64,000 nucleotides of DNA. Source: an uncultured Parabacteroides sp. Its GTDB lineage: Bacteria > Bacteroidota > Bacteroidia > Bacteroidales > Tannerellaceae. The position numbers and the translations under genes are program-made. The notes beneath the pieces were generated by a model. That model worked only from the letters and a program-made list of their open reading frames with translations, was not told the origin of the DNA and made no database searches. How positions within the stretch are numbered: the first letter of the stretch is position 1; each line of letters begins with the position of its first letter. The stretch is from NCBI GenBank assembly GCA_934725305.1, contig CAKVBA010000009.1:4550-68549 (forward strand). The letters are read 5' to 3'. Of the stretch, positions 42,410 to 52,127 are shown piece after piece.

Positions 42410-45400
42410 TTGGAAATGGATAAATCTCCCAACATATCGCCTTTTACCATCATTGTCTCATTCTTGTGTGTGGCATTGGCCGGACTTACCTTTATTCCGC
42501 TTTTGCCCATCAAGTTGTCGCCGTCGCGCACATTGCCTAAGTTGACGGTGAGCTACAGCATGCCCAACCATTCGGCGCGTGTGATCGAGATGGAGGTGAC
42601 ATCGCGCTTAGAGTCGATGTTGGCCCGTATCAAAGGGGTGAAGGAGATTCATTCGCTTTCCGGTAACGGATCGGGACGAGTCACGATAGAGCTGGACAAG
42701 CACACCAATGTGGAGGCTGCCCGCTTTGAGGCGTCAACGATTGTGAGGCAGACATGGCCCGGTTTGCCCGATGGACTGAGCTATCCCATCTTGGAGATGA
42801 GCCGGCCCGACGACGAAGTGTCCGGACCCTTTATGGCCTATACACTCAATGCCTCCGCTACTCCCGTCTTTATCCAGCAGTTTGCCGAAGATCAGATCAA
42901 ACCGCGGTTGGCCGCACTTCCGGGCGTCTATCGTATCGAGGTGCGCGGAGCCACGCCGATGGAGTGGCGGCTGGAATATGACAACCGCCAGCTGGTGGCA
43001 ATGGGCATAACCACGTCTGACATTCAGCGTGCCATCTCTCAATATTATGGTAAGGAGTTTTTGGGCATCGGTGGCGTAGAGATAAACGGCAAGGAACAGT
43101 GGATTCGTCTGGCCTTGGTTCCGGAGCATCCAAACAAAGGATTTGAGGTTTCGCGTATCACGGTTGTCAACAAAGAGGGCAAACTGGTCCGGCTGGATCA
43201 GCTCTTGAAGGTGAGCCGCCGGGAAGAGGCGCCACAAAGCTATTACCGCATCAATGGATTAAATTCGATCTATCTCTCCATTTGGGCCGAAGAGACCGCC
43301 AACCAACTCGACTTGGCCAACCGCATCAAAGAGCAGATGCAGCAGATTCATAATCTGTTGCCCCAAGGCTATGAGATCCATTCCAGCTATGATGCCACGG
43401 AGTATATCCGCAAAGAGCTGAATAAGATCTATGTGCGCACCGGACTGACCATCTTGATTCTTCTCCTCTTTGTCTTGCTTATCACCCGTAATGTGCGCTA
43501 TCTGTTTCTGATTGTGGTCAGCCTCAGTGTCAATCTCTGTATAGCCATCATCTTTTTCTATCTGTTCCGGTTGGAGATACAGCTCTATTCCTTGGCCGGC
43601 ATCACCATCTCGTTGAGCCTGGTAATCGACAATACCATTGTGATGACCGACCATATCCGCAACCGTCATAACCGGAAGGCATTTCTTTCCATTCTGACGG
43701 CCACACTGACCACGATGGGCGCCTTGGTGATTATCTTCTTCCTGGATGAATCGATCCGTCTGAATCTGCAAGACTTTGCCGCCGTAGTGATCATCAACCT
43801 TGCCGTGTCGCTGTTTGTTGCACTCTTCTTTGTGCCGGCATTGCTGGAGAAGCTGGGACTAAGCGAAGAGGAATCGTCCCTTTCGGCAGCTGCTGAGTCC
43901 GCTCCGGTTCGTCTGCACCGTCTGAAAAGAGTTAGAGCCTTCTACCGCCGTTTCCCGATCTATTTCAATCGCTACTATCAGGCACAGATCCGTCTGCTCT
44001 GTCGCTGGAAGAAGACTGCCTGTTTCGCCTTGCTGATGGCCTTTGGTCTGCCGGTCTTTCTGCTGCCCAATCAGATCAAGATGGAAGACAAGGATAAGAA
44101 CTACACAGCCGTTGACACCTTCTTGATAGACCACTACAATCGTTTCATGGCCAATCCGTTCTATAAAGAGAAGGTGAAGCCGGTCATAAACAAGGCTTTG
44201 GGCGGCACCTTGCGCCTGTTTGTCGATAAGGTCTATAACGGAAGCTATTTCACCCGCAGCGACGAAGTGGTGCTTTCGGTAAAAGCCTCTATGCCCAATG
44301 GCACCACACTGCCTCAGATGAATCATCTGATTGGGCGGATGGAGTCTTATCTGAGCACCTTTACTGATATCCGACAGTTCCAGACAACCATCCACAATGC
44401 TCGTCAGGCATCTATCCAGATCTACTTTACCAAAGAGGCAGAGCGGAGCGGTTTTCCCTATCTGCTGAAGAGTAAGGTTATCAGCAAAGCCCTGGAGCTG
44501 GGCGGAGGAAGCTGGAGTGTGTTTGGCCTGATGGATCAGGGCTTCAGCAACAATGTGCGAGAGAATGCCGGATCGTTCCGCATCGAGATGTTTGGCTACA
44601 ACTATGATGAGCTATATGAGTGGGCCGAGAAGTTGAAAGAGCGGCTTTTGTCGTACCGACGCATCAAAGAGGTGCAGATCAATTCCGAGTTTTCCTGGTG
44701 GAAAGACGATTATCAGGAATATTATTTCAAGTTGAACAAAGCCCGTATGGCGCAGGAGCATATCCAGCCCATTGATCTGTTCGGCTCGCTTTATCCGTTG
44801 TTTGGCAAAGATATCTATTGCGGCTCGCTGGAGGGCGATAACAGTTTGGAGAAGATAAAGCTCTCTTCTCGTCAGTCCGACGACTATGATATCTGGAATA
44901 TGCAATATACGCCACAGAGCATTGCCGGCAAATCCTATAAGCTGTCGGAACTGGCCACGGTTGAGAAGGGACAGATGCCTCAGTCTGTTGCCAAGGTCAA
45001 TCAGCAATACCGCCTTTGCCTGCAGTATGAATACATCGGTTCATCCAACCAGGGCGAAAAGCTGCAGAAGCGCGAACTGGCGGCATTCAATGCCCAGTTG
45101 CCCATGGGCTATAAAGCAGAGTCGGACAACCGTTCATGGAGTTTCGGTATAGACAACAACAAGCCCTATCTGTTGCTGCTACTGATTGTTGTGATCATCT
45201 TCTTTACCACCAGTATTCTCTTCAATTCGTTGAAGCAGCCATTGGCGGTGATCTTTGTCATCCCCATCTCTTATATCGGAGTGTTCCTGACGTTCTATAC
45301 TTTCCGCCTCAATTTCGACCAAGGCGGATTTGCCTCCTTCGTGTTGCTTTGCGGCATCACGGTTAATGCCAGTATCTATATCCTGAATGAATATAACCAG

Positions 45401-45640
45401 TTGCGCGAAGCTCATCCCGCATTGCCGGCCATCAAGCTCTATATCAAGGCATGGAGTGCCAAGATTACACCTATCTTCCTGACGGTTATATCCACTATCT
45501 TAGGCTTTATACCCTTTATGTTAGGACCCGACAAAGAGGCCTTTTGGTTTCCTTTGGCAGCCGGCACCATTGGAGGATTGGTTATGTCTGTCATCGGCAT
45601 CTTCTTCTATCTGCCGCTCTTCACCTTGAAAAAGTGGTGA
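42410..45640 (+). CDS. RND efflux pump 2 (divergent)
   Basis: This 1,076-residue second RND pump follows the channel by 9 bp. It has PNISPFTIIVSFLCVALAGLTFIPLLPIKLSP in TM1, SLSLVIDNTIVMTDHI in TM4 and LCGITVNASIYILNEYNQLREA near TM10-11. The periplasmic loops differ strongly from pump 1, so the operon does not carry a recent duplicate. Two pumps served by one adaptor and one channel may assemble as a mixed pump, as MdtBC does, or as two separate pumps. The choice cannot be made from sequence. Confidence 0.92.
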   Translation: MEMDKSPNISPFTIIVSFLCVALAGLTFIPLLPIKLSPSRTLPKLTVSYSMPNHSARVIEMEVTSRLESMLARIKGVKEIHSLSGNGSGRVTIELDKHTNVEAARFEASTIVRQTWPGLPDGLSYPILEMSRPDDEVSGPFMAYTLNASATPVFIQQFAEDQIKPRLAALPGVYRIEVRGATPMEWRLEYDNRQLVAMGITTSDIQRAISQYYGKEFLGIGGVEINGKEQWIRLALVPEHPNKGFEVSRITVVNKEGKLVRLDQLLKVSRREEAPQSYYRINGLNSIYLSIWAEETANQLDLANRIKEQMQQIHNLLPQGYEIHSSYDATEYIRKELNKIYVRTGLTILILLLFVLLITRNVRYLFLIVVSLSVNLCIAIIFFYLFRLEIQLYSLAGITISLSLVIDNTIVMTDHIRNRHNRKAFLSILTATLTTMGALVIIFFLDESIRLNLQDFAAVVIINLAVSLFVALFFVPALLEKLGLSEEESSLSAAAESAPVRLHRLKRVRAFYRRFPIYFNRYYQAQIRLLCRWKKTACFALLMAFGLPVFLLPNQIKMEDKDKNYTAVDTFLIDHYNRFMANPFYKEKVKPVINKALGGTLRLFVDKVYNGSYFTRSDEVVLSVKASMPNGTTLPQMNHLIGRMESYLSTFTDIRQFQTTIHNARQASIQIYFTKEAERSGFPYLLKSKVISKALELGGGSWSVFGLMDQGFSNNVRENAGSFRIEMFGYNYDELYEWAEKLKERLLSYRRIKEVQINSEFSWWKDDYQEYYFKLNKARMAQEHIQPIDLFGSLYPLFGKDIYCGSLEGDNSLEKIKLSSRQSDDYDIWNMQYTPQSIAGKSYKLSELATVEKGQMPQSVAKVNQQYRLCLQYEYIGSSNQGEKLQKRELAAFNAQLPMGYKAESDNRSWSFGIDNNKPYLLLLLIVVIIFFTTSILFNSLKQPLAVIFVIPISYIGVFLTFYTFRLNFDQGGFASFVLLCGITVNASIYILNEYNQLREAHPALPAIKLYIKAWSAKITPIFLTVISTILGFIPFMLGPDKEAFWFPLAAGTIGGLVMSVIGIFFYLPLFTLKKW

Positions 45641-45669
45641 AGCCCGTTTGTGATTCTAATCTGCTGCCG

Positions 45670-45700
45670 TTTCCATTTCTCCGGAAAGATATTATCTTTG
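45670..45700 (+). promoter_or_regulatory. Promoter of the GH92 gene
   Basis: TATCTTTG (45693-45700) matches the -7 box, and TTTC (45670-45673) stands 19 bp upstream in place of TTTG. The predicted start site is about 45 bp before the GH92 start codon. Confidence 0.6.
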
Positions 45701-45751
45701 TGGAATCGAAAACACAACAGGTTATATAGTTAGACACAAATAATAAGATTC

Positions 45752-47971
45752 ATGAAAAATTACCCATTGTTGGCGTTCTCCTTACTGGCTTTGGCAGCCT
45801 GTTCGCCCGAAAAGAAACAGGAGATGACGGCTGATTATACGCAATATGTCGATCCGATGATTGGTACAGATTTCACAGGCAACACTTATCCGGGTGCGCA
45901 GGTGCCTTTTGGCATGGTACAATTGAGTCCGGACAATGGTCTGCCAGGTTGGGACCGTATTTCCGGCTATTTCTATCCCGACACAACAATTGCCGGGTTT
46001 AGTCACACCCATCTTTCCGGCACAGGCGCAGGCGATCTGTATGATATCTCCTTTATGCCGGTGACTCGTCCCTATAAAGAGGGCGCTGATCCATTGGGAA
46101 TCTATTCCACCTTTTCACACAACGACGAGGCGTCATCAGCCGGCTATTACCGCGTATTGCTTCAAGACTATAATATCAATGTAGAGCTGACGGCAACCGA
46201 ACGTTGTGGCGTACAGCGTTACACCTTCCCCGAGGCCGATGCTTCGGTCTTCCTGAATCTGAAGAAGGCCATGAACTGGGACTTTACGCTCGACTCACGT
46301 ATCGAGGTGATCGACTCGTTCACCATACGCGGCTATCGCATCTCGAGCGGTTGGTCTCCCAAACAGCATATCTATTTCCAGACACGTTTCTCCAAGCCGT
46401 TTGCTGCTTGCCAGATTGACACGACCTCTATCTTTGTGAAGAAGGATGAATGGTCGGGCACAGCTTATGTGGCACGCTTCGATTTCCAGACGAAGAGAGA
46501 TGAACAGATTGTCGTTACTACGGCCGTTTCCGGTGTGAGCATGGAGGGCGCAGCACAGAATATGAAGGCCGAGGCTGCTCATGACGATTTCGATCAATAT
46601 CAGGCCGAGGCAGCTGCTAAGTGGAACAGCCGTCTGGCCAAGATTGAGGTGACCAGCCCGGATGCCGATGACAAGACCAAGTTCTATACGGCACTTTATC
46701 ACACGATGATAGCTCCAACCATCTATAGCGATGTGGATGGCTCTTATTTTGGCCCCGACGGAAAGATTCATAAGGCTGATGGCTGGACCAATTATTCAAC
46801 CTTCTCGTTGTGGGATACTTATCGGGCCGCTCATCCGCTGTACACCTATATCGAGCCGGAGAGAACTGCCGACATGATCCAGTGTTTCCTGCATTTCTAT
46901 GAACAGCATGGAGCGTTGCCGTTGTGGAATCTCTATGGACACGAAACCGATATGATGATTGGCTATCATGCTGTGCCGGTGATAGTGGATGCCTATCTGA
47001 AAGGCATGAGCGGCTTTGATGCCGAAAAGGCACTGGCAGCCTGTGTGGCTACAGCCAACCGTGATACTTATCGTGGCATTGGTGACTATAAGACGAAGGG
47101 TTATGTGCCTGCTTATACCGACAAAAGCAGATGGGAGAACTGGTCGCTTTCCAAGACATTGGAATATGCCTACGACGATTACTGCATTGCCCGTATGGCC
47201 GATCAGATGGGTAAGAAGGAGATAGCAGCGGAGTTTTACCAACGTTCGCAGAACTATCGCAATGTCTATAATCCGGAGACATCCTTTATGCAGCCTCGCG
47301 ATGAAAAGGGCCGGTTTGTGGAGCCGTTCAAGGCAGACAATTATACCGATGATATTTGTGAGAGCAATGCTTGGCACTATTTCTGGTATGTACCGCAAGA
47401 TCTGGAGGGTCTGATTGGTCTGGTGGGCGGTGAAGAGCGTTTCACTCAGAAGCTGGACAGTATGTTCACCTATGTGCCGGCCAGCAACGAAGATCTGCCA
47501 ATCTTTAGCACCGGCATGATTGGTCAGTATGCACATGGCAACGAGCCGAGCCATCATGTCATCTATCTGTTCAACCGGGTGAAGCAGCCTTGGAAAACAC
47601 AGAAGTATGTGGCACAGGTATTGCACGAGCTGTATAAAAACACACCGGACGGCATCTGTGGAAATGAAGATTGTGGACAGATGTCTGCTTGGTTTGTCTT
47701 CAGCTCTATGGGCTTTTATCCGGTCGATCCTGTGAGCGGACAATATGAGATTGGTTCGCCCTTGTTTAAGGAGGTGAAGCTGCATCTTGCCAACGGAAAG
47801 GTGTTTACCGTGAAGGCTCCGGCCGTGGATAAGACAAATATCTATATTCAGTCGGTTAAGTTGAACGGTCAGCCCTACGACAAGAGCTATGTGACTCACG
47901 AACAGATTATGAATGGGTCAACACTTGAGTTTGAAATGGGCAGTGAGCCTGGACCGGTTTGGTATCAGTAG
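45752..47971 (+). CDS. GH92 alpha-mannosidase (lipoprotein)
   Basis: This 739-residue exported exo-alpha-mannosidase begins with a lipoprotein signal (lipobox ALAAC). The N-terminal beta-sandwich has YVDPMIGTDFTGNTYPGAQVPFGMVQLSPDN and the GFSHTHLSGTGAGD substrate region. The C-terminal (alpha/alpha)6 barrel has FSLWDTYRAAHPLYT, LPLWNLYGHETDMMIGYH, and GNEDCGQMSAWFVFSSMGFYPVDPVSGQYEIGSP. GH92 enzymes use calcium and cut alpha-1,2/1,3/1,4-linked mannose from N-glycans or yeast mannan. It is one of two mannose-related enzymes in the window (with GH130) but is in a separate transcription unit. Confidence 0.96.
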   Translation: MKNYPLLAFSLLALAACSPEKKQEMTADYTQYVDPMIGTDFTGNTYPGAQVPFGMVQLSPDNGLPGWDRISGYFYPDTTIAGFSHTHLSGTGAGDLYDISFMPVTRPYKEGADPLGIYSTFSHNDEASSAGYYRVLLQDYNINVELTATERCGVQRYTFPEADASVFLNLKKAMNWDFTLDSRIEVIDSFTIRGYRISSGWSPKQHIYFQTRFSKPFAACQIDTTSIFVKKDEWSGTAYVARFDFQTKRDEQIVVTTAVSGVSMEGAAQNMKAEAAHDDFDQYQAEAAAKWNSRLAKIEVTSPDADDKTKFYTALYHTMIAPTIYSDVDGSYFGPDGKIHKADGWTNYSTFSLWDTYRAAHPLYTYIEPERTADMIQCFLHFYEQHGALPLWNLYGHETDMMIGYHAVPVIVDAYLKGMSGFDAEKALAACVATANRDTYRGIGDYKTKGYVPAYTDKSRWENWSLSKTLEYAYDDYCIARMADQMGKKEIAAEFYQRSQNYRNVYNPETSFMQPRDEKGRFVEPFKADNYTDDICESNAWHYFWYVPQDLEGLIGLVGGEERFTQKLDSMFTYVPASNEDLPIFSTGMIGQYAHGNEPSHHVIYLFNRVKQPWKTQKYVAQVLHELYKNTPDGICGNEDCGQMSAWFVFSSMGFYPVDPVSGQYEIGSPLFKEVKLHLANGKVFTVKAPAVDKTNIYIQSVKLNGQPYDKSYVTHEQIMNGSTLEFEMGSEPGPVWYQ

Positions 47972-48056
47972 AGCTTCCTGTGAATGACCCATTGGCGTAA
48001 TTACAATAATAGCGTTCAAATAGCGGAGTAACTCTTCTTTGCAGATGACGCACCTT

Positions 48057-48087
48057 AAGAGGCTGCATCAAATGATGCAGCCTCTTT
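48057..48087 (+). terminator. Terminator after the GH92 gene
   Basis: AAGAGGCTGCATC (48057-48069) pairs perfectly with GATGCAGCCTCTT (48074-48086) around an AAAT loop. It follows a TGACGCACC word (48047-48055), the same order as seen at the end of the 17883 element. Confidence 0.8.
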
Positions 48088-48150
48088 CAAGAGAGCCTAT
48101 CCAATCCGACCGGAGAGCCTATCCGTTTTCAAAATGGTGTTTAAACGTTA

Positions 48151-48608
48151 TTTAATCCAAATCGGTCATTAGATTACGATTCTTGTTAGTACTTGTTTTG
48201 AGCCGGTTGCAATGGTAGCGTTGAAGGCGTTTTTATCATCCATAAAATACAATAAGTCAACAAGCAGATAAGAGACTACTAATCAGGTCAAATGGAGTAA
48301 GCTATTTCCGAAAATTGGGTAACTACTCCGTTCGGACGGAGTAGTTATTCCGTCTGAACGGAGTGCCTACCCAATTTCAAAAAAGTCTATACCCTTTTTC
48401 CAAAAACTCTATAGACTATTGAAAGATAGTCTATAACCCCTTTTTTTAGGGTGTTTGGACCAAGACAGATTCGTCTGCCAAGTCCGGCGAAGTTGCCCGT
48501 CGTTTCTGCCGGATCCGTTACCGCTTTTAGCAAATAATAATCCGGATAAAAATACAATAACTATCTCTCGGCGCATATTTGATTCAGACAATAGACCATT
48601 CATTTTTT
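48151..48608 (-). repeat. Dispersed intergenic element, copy D (7 x 22-bp array)
   Basis: This minus-strand copy is closely similar to copy A (6241-6724) over its length, including the far flank. The array at 48284-48438 has seven units, one fewer than A; the missing one is the GGTAGGGAC unit. The hairpin with arms AACTACTCCGT recurs at 48321-48346. The gap 47972-48831 otherwise holds the GH92 terminator, a small palindrome ATTGTCAA/TTGACAAT (48684-48704) and the promoter of the next gene; no gene was seen. Confidence 0.85.
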
Positions 48609-48755
48609 CGCTCTAATGACCGATTTGGGTTTAAAAAAGGACATGCCGACCTTTTCTCCAAACAGTTTTACTTTCCCAACGAAATTGTCAATCCATTTGA
48701 CAATACGAATTCCGCTACCGAGTTATCAAAACGGCGATAATATAGAAAAAATAGT

Positions 48756-48763
48756 TATCTTTG
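48756..48763 (+). promoter_or_regulatory. Putative -7 box of the glycosyltransferase gene
   Basis: TATCTTTG matches TAnnTTTG and lies about 70 bp before the start codon. No -33 match is clear. Confidence 0.5.
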
Positions 48764-48831
48764 GAGGATAATTAGCATGAGTGACATCTGATTGTTTATT
48801 TAATAAGTTAGATATTAATTAATTGAAGTAT

Positions 48832-49578
48832 ATGTCGGACAGTATCGTCATTATTCCTACATACAACGAAAAGGAGAATATTGAAAATATCATTCGGGCC
48901 GTGTTTGGTCTGGAAAAAGAATTTCATATTCTGATTGTCGATGATGGCTCACCCGATGGGACAGCCGCTATTGTTAAACGCCTGCAACAGGAATTTCCCG
49001 AACGTCTCTTCCTGGTGGAACGTGAAGGCAAGTTGGGATTGGGCACGGCCTATATCTGCGGATTCAAATGGTCGATTGCCCATAAGTATGACTACATCTT
49101 TGAGATGGATGCTGATTTCAGCCATAACCCCAATGATTTGCCTAAGCTGTATGCAGCCTGTGCCGAACAGGGTGGTGATGTGGCCATCGGTTCGCGCTAT
49201 TGCAACGGTGTAAACGTGGTAAGCTGGCCATTGGGCCGTGTGCTGATGTCTTATTTTGCATCTGTCTATGTACGTCTTGTAACAGGCATGAAGGTGCAGG
49301 ATACAACGGCCGGGTTCAAGTGTTATCGCCGTGAAGTGCTGGAGACAATCGAATTGGATAAAATCCATTTCAAGGGATATGCTTTTCAGATTGAGATGAA
49401 GTTTACGGCTTATAAGTGTGGCTTCAAAGTGGTGGAAGTTCCTATCATCTTCATCAACCGTGTGTTGGGAACATCAAAGATGAATACCTCCATTTTTGGT
49501 GAGGCTCTGTTTGGTGTACTGAAGCTGAAGTGGTGGAGCTTTTTCCGTAAATATCCGCAGAAGAAAAGTAAGAACTAA
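48832..49578 (+). CDS. Polyprenol-phosphate mannosyltransferase (GT2, DPM1-like)
   Basis: This 248-residue GT2 enzyme transfers a sugar, usually mannose, from a nucleotide sugar to polyprenyl phosphate. It shows IVIIPTYNEKENIENII, IVDDGSPDGTAAIV, EGKLGLGTAYICGF, the metal-binding EMDADFSHNP and GSRYCNGVNVVSWPLGR. The acceptor region is DTTAGFKCYRREVLE with a late NRVLGTSKMN, all typical of dolichol/polyprenol-phosphate mannose synthases. I chose ATG 48832 rather than an in-frame TTG at 48823. It has no C-terminal membrane domain. It is followed 17 bp later by dihydroorotase. Confidence 0.93.
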   Translation: MSDSIVIIPTYNEKENIENIIRAVFGLEKEFHILIVDDGSPDGTAAIVKRLQQEFPERLFLVEREGKLGLGTAYICGFKWSIAHKYDYIFEMDADFSHNPNDLPKLYAACAEQGGDVAIGSRYCNGVNVVSWPLGRVLMSYFASVYVRLVTGMKVQDTTAGFKCYRREVLETIELDKIHFKGYAFQIEMKFTAYKCGFKVVEVPIIFINRVLGTSKMNTSIFGEALFGVLKLKWWSFFRKYPQKKSKN

Positions 49579-49595
49579 TGTAAGCTTTATCGCGT

Positions 49596-50942
49596 ATGAA
49601 CAAGATATTGATCCAAAATGCCCGTATCATCAATGAAGGGGCTATCTTCCAAGGTTCGGTGTGGATTGAGGGAGATAAGATTGCAGCTATCTATAAAGAA
49701 GAGGTGCCGGCCGGAGTGTTGGCCGAGGCTAATGAGGTGATTGACGCAACGGGCCAGTGGTTGCTACCGGGTGTTATTGATGATCAGGTGCATTTCCGTG
49801 ATCCCGGTTTGACTCATAAGGGAGATATGCAGACCGAGAGCCGTGCTGCCGTAGCTGGTGGTGTTACTACATATATGGATATGCCTAATACCAAGCCACA
49901 GACAACAACGTTGGCCGATCTGGAGTGGAAGTTCCGTCGTGGAGCCGAGGTTTCGGTTGCCAACTATTCATTCTTCTTTGGCGGAACCAACGACAATATG
50001 GAGGAAATCTGTAAGCTCGACCGTTCGCGCGTGCCGGGGCTGAAGCTCTTCTTAGGCTCTTCTACAGGAAATATGCTGGTGGATAAAAAGGAGACATTGG
50101 CCCGCATCTTTGGCGAGACCGGCATGTTGATTGCCATCCATGCAGAGAAAGAGGAGGTGATCAAGCGCAATATAGCCTACTACAAGCAGTTGTATGGCGA
50201 GGATCTTGATATCTCGTTTCATCGCAAGATCCGTAGCGAAGAGGCCTGCTATGCTTCATCGGCCGAGGCAGTGGAATTGGCTACCCGATTGAATGCCCGC
50301 CTGCATATCTTGCATCTTTCTACCGCCAAGGAGACAACGCTGCTCGATAACAGCAAGCCGTTGGCCGAGAAGAAAATTACCGGTGAGGTTTGTGTTCATC
50401 ACCTGTGGTTTCATGAAGATGATTATGCGCTCTTTGGCAACCGCATCAAGTGGAATCCGGCCATCAAGACATTGGCCGACCGTGCGGCATTGCGCGAAGC
50501 CGTCAATAATAACACCATTGATATTGTGGCAACCGATCATGCGCCGCATCTTCCGGAAGAGAAACTGGGAAATTGCCTGACGGCAGCTTCGGGAGGTCCG
50601 CTGATTCAGCACTCTTTGATTGTGATGCTTGAGTTGGCTATGGAGGGACGCTTCACCTATGAAAAGGTGGTGGAAAAGATGTGTCATATGCCGGCCGATC
50701 TTTATCATATAGATCGTCGTGGTTATATCCGTCCGGGCTATTATGCCGACTTGGTGTTGATTGATCCGAAAGCAGTGTGGACCGTAGCGAAAGATAATAT
50801 TTTATATAAATGTGGGTGGTCGCCCTTTGAGGGATATACTTTCCATCATGCCGTATCGAAGACTTGGGTGAATGGTCAGCTGGCCTATCACGATGGCATC
50901 GTTGAGGATGCCGTACGCGGTATGGAGGTAAAGTATCTTTGA
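49596..50942 (+). CDS. pyrC: Dihydroorotase (class I)
   Basis: This 448-residue amidohydrolase closes carbamoyl-aspartate to dihydroorotate in pyrimidine synthesis. Motifs are [23 protein letters not shown] with the metal pair Hx[45 protein letters not shown] and VATDHAPH with the catalytic Asp, then [17 protein letters not shown]. The length and pattern fit the long class I dihydroorotases that are usual for Bacteroidetes. It shares a transcript with the polyprenol-phosphate mannosyltransferase. Confidence 0.93.
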   Translation: MNKILIQNARIINEGAIFQGSVWIEGDKIAAIYKEEVPAGVLAEANEVIDATGQWLLPGVIDDQVHFRDPGLTHKGDMQTESRAAVAGGVTTYMDMPNTKPQTTTLADLEWKFRRGAEVSVANYSFFFGGTNDNMEEICKLDRSRVPGLKLFLGSSTGNMLVDKKETLARIFGETGMLIAIHAEKEEVIKRNIAYYKQLYGEDLDISFHRKIRSEEACYASSAEAVELATRLNARLHILHLSTAKETTLLDNSKPLAEKKITGEVCVHHLWFHEDDYALFGNRIKWNPAIKTLADRAALREAVNNNTIDIVATDHAPHLPEEKLGNCLTAASGGPLIQHSLIVMLELAMEGRFTYEKVVEKMCHMPADLYHIDRRGYIRPGYYADLVLIDPKAVWTVAKDNILYKCGWSPFEGYTFHHAVSKTWVNGQLAYHDGIVEDAVRGMEVKYL

Positions 50943-50973
50943 TAAGAGAAGGAGAGAAACCGTTCCGAAAGAG

Positions 50974-51056
50974 AGCAGAACGCTTCAATGTGTGCGATGG
51001 ATTGAGGCGTTCTGCTGACATACAGATCCAATAGAGAATGTGCTATTGGATCTGTA
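50974..51056. terminator. Two hairpins between convergent pyrC and queE
   Basis: The first stem pairs 50974-50989 with 51001-51016 (16 bp, one G-U). The second pairs TACAGATCCAATAG (51021-51034) perfectly with CTATTGGATCTGTA (51043-51056). The second stem includes the queE stop codon and its last four codons. They probably end transcription from both sides. Confidence 0.7.
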
Positions 51057-51588
51057 TTAGTTTATGGGTCTGCAGACTGAGCCGCCATTCCGGATGTTGC
51101 AGGATATATTGCACCACATCGTCGGTGTTTTGGCAGGAGCAGGGTTGCAGAAAATGGTGTTGTGCCGGCATAGCGGCATAGGCCGAAAGATCTTGTCCGA
51201 CAAACACCACTTTTATCTCGTCGATATGCGTCAGCACAACCGGTGCATTCTCTTTGGGAGAGCAGGTAATCCAGTCGATGCCTTTCGGAAGTGGGCGAGT
51301 GCCGTTAGTCTCGATACAGACATATTTGCCTGCCTCATGAAGCTGTTCGATAAAGGAGTCGTCAATCCATAGAGACGGTTCGCCGCCGGTGAGGATAACC
51401 ATGCGGGCCGGATAGCTGACAACTTGTTTTACAATCTCTTCGTCACTCATCCAAGTGCCCTCTTCGTGGCGTGTGTCGCAGAAGGAACATTTTAGATTGC
51501 AGCCCGAGAAGCGGACAAACACCGCCGCGTAGCCTGTGTGAAATCCTTCACCCTGTAGGCTATAGAAAATCTCATTAATCTTTCTCAT
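51043..51588 (-). CDS. queE: 7-carboxy-7-deazaguanine synthase
   Basis: This 181-residue radical SAM enzyme makes 7-carboxy-7-deazaguanine from carboxytetrahydropterin in queuosine synthesis. The start MRKINEIFYSLQGEGFHTG at 51588 is set by alignment with the family's N-terminus; a longer upstream ORF start would run through most of queD. It has FVRFSGCNLKCSFCDTRH (CxxxCxxC cluster), ILTGGEPSL and ETNGTRPLP, and is the short Bacteroidetes form. It overlaps the queD gene by 14 bp, so the two are translationally coupled. Confidence 0.95.
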   Translation of the reverse strand: MRKINEIFYSLQGEGFHTGYAAVFVRFSGCNLKCSFCDTRHEEGTWMSDEEIVKQVVSYPARMVILTGGEPSLWIDDSFIEQLHEAGKYVCIETNGTRPLPKGIDWITCSPKENAPVVLTHIDEIKVVFVGQDLSAYAAMPAQHHFLQPCSCQNTDDVVQYILQHPEWRLSLQTHKLIQIQ

Positions 51589-51907
51589 AGATGGCAGTGT
51601 TTCCTTCCGACTCTTGCACCTCAGCTTTGAAGCATTCAGGAATCTGGTCACAGATCCAGCGGGCCATGTTTTCGGCAGTGGGGTTAAACGGTAAAATGTC
51701 ATTCAAGTTCTGATGATCGAGACGCTTCTTGACAATCTCTTTGATGTGGCTGAAGTCGATCACCATGCCGTCTGCATTCAACTCTTTGGATCGGCAATAG
51801 ACTGTGATAATCCAATTGTGACCATGCAGATTCTCACATTTGCTGGAATAGGAGAGCTTGAGCCTATGTGAGGCTGAAATCTCCATGCGTTTAATAACTG
51901 TGTACAT
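51575..51907 (-). CDS. queD: 6-carboxy-5,6,7,8-tetrahydropterin synthase
   Basis: This 110-residue zinc enzyme of the PTPS fold converts dihydroneopterin triphosphate to carboxytetrahydropterin for queuosine. It shows ISASHRLKLS (first zinc His), CENLHGHNWIITVY with the HGH zinc pair, GMVIDFSHIKEIV, LDHQNLND with the catalytic Asp/His, and PTAENMARWI. It is first in the two-gene queDE operon. A leader of about 80 nt contains a stem-loop. Confidence 0.96.
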   Translation of the reverse strand: MYTVIKRMEISASHRLKLSYSSKCENLHGHNWIITVYCRSKELNADGMVIDFSHIKEIVKKRLDHQNLNDILPFNPTAENMARWICDQIPECFKAEVQESEGNTAIYEKD

Positions 51908-51933
51908 ACAATTTGTTGGTTATGAAAAGAATA

Positions 51934-52002
51934 AAAGACCTGTCGCCTGTAATGTCACCTCCAGGAAGCCTGTCTTTATCATTAATATTGGCCTCAAAAG
52001 TA
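51934..52002 (-). promoter_or_regulatory. Promoter and stem-loop leader of queDE
   Basis: TACTTTTG on the minus strand (51995-52002) matches the -7 box. The leader downstream folds AAAGAC (minus strand, 51972-51977) with GTCTTT (51934-51939), followed by a U-rich stretch. Many queuosine operons use preQ1 riboswitches, but the known class I core is not visible here. Confidence 0.4.
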
Positions 52003-52100
52003 CATAATTTTTCGGAAGTCTCTTCTTTTGGGCTTTGGAATTTAAAGCAGTATCCGTTTATTTAAGGCTTTTAAGGAGTGGCTATCAGAGAATATTTGGC

Positions 52101-52108
52101 TAAGTTTG
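52101..52108 (+). promoter_or_regulatory. Putative -7 box of the GH51 gene
   Basis: TAAGTTTG matches TAnnTTTG and lies 19 bp before the GH51 start codon; no -33 match is clear. Confidence 0.45.
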
Positions 52109-52127
52109 CACTTTAAAACAGAGAGAA

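Noticed and set aside
46796..47899. 367-residue minus-strand reading frame inside the GH92 gene
   Set aside because: It is antisense to conserved GH92 sequence and has no recognisable domain.
48684..48704. Palindrome ATTGTCAA/TTGACAAT as a terminator or operator
   Set aside because: It is short, has no T-tract and no clear relation to the promoter downstream; noted only as part of the intergenic sequence.
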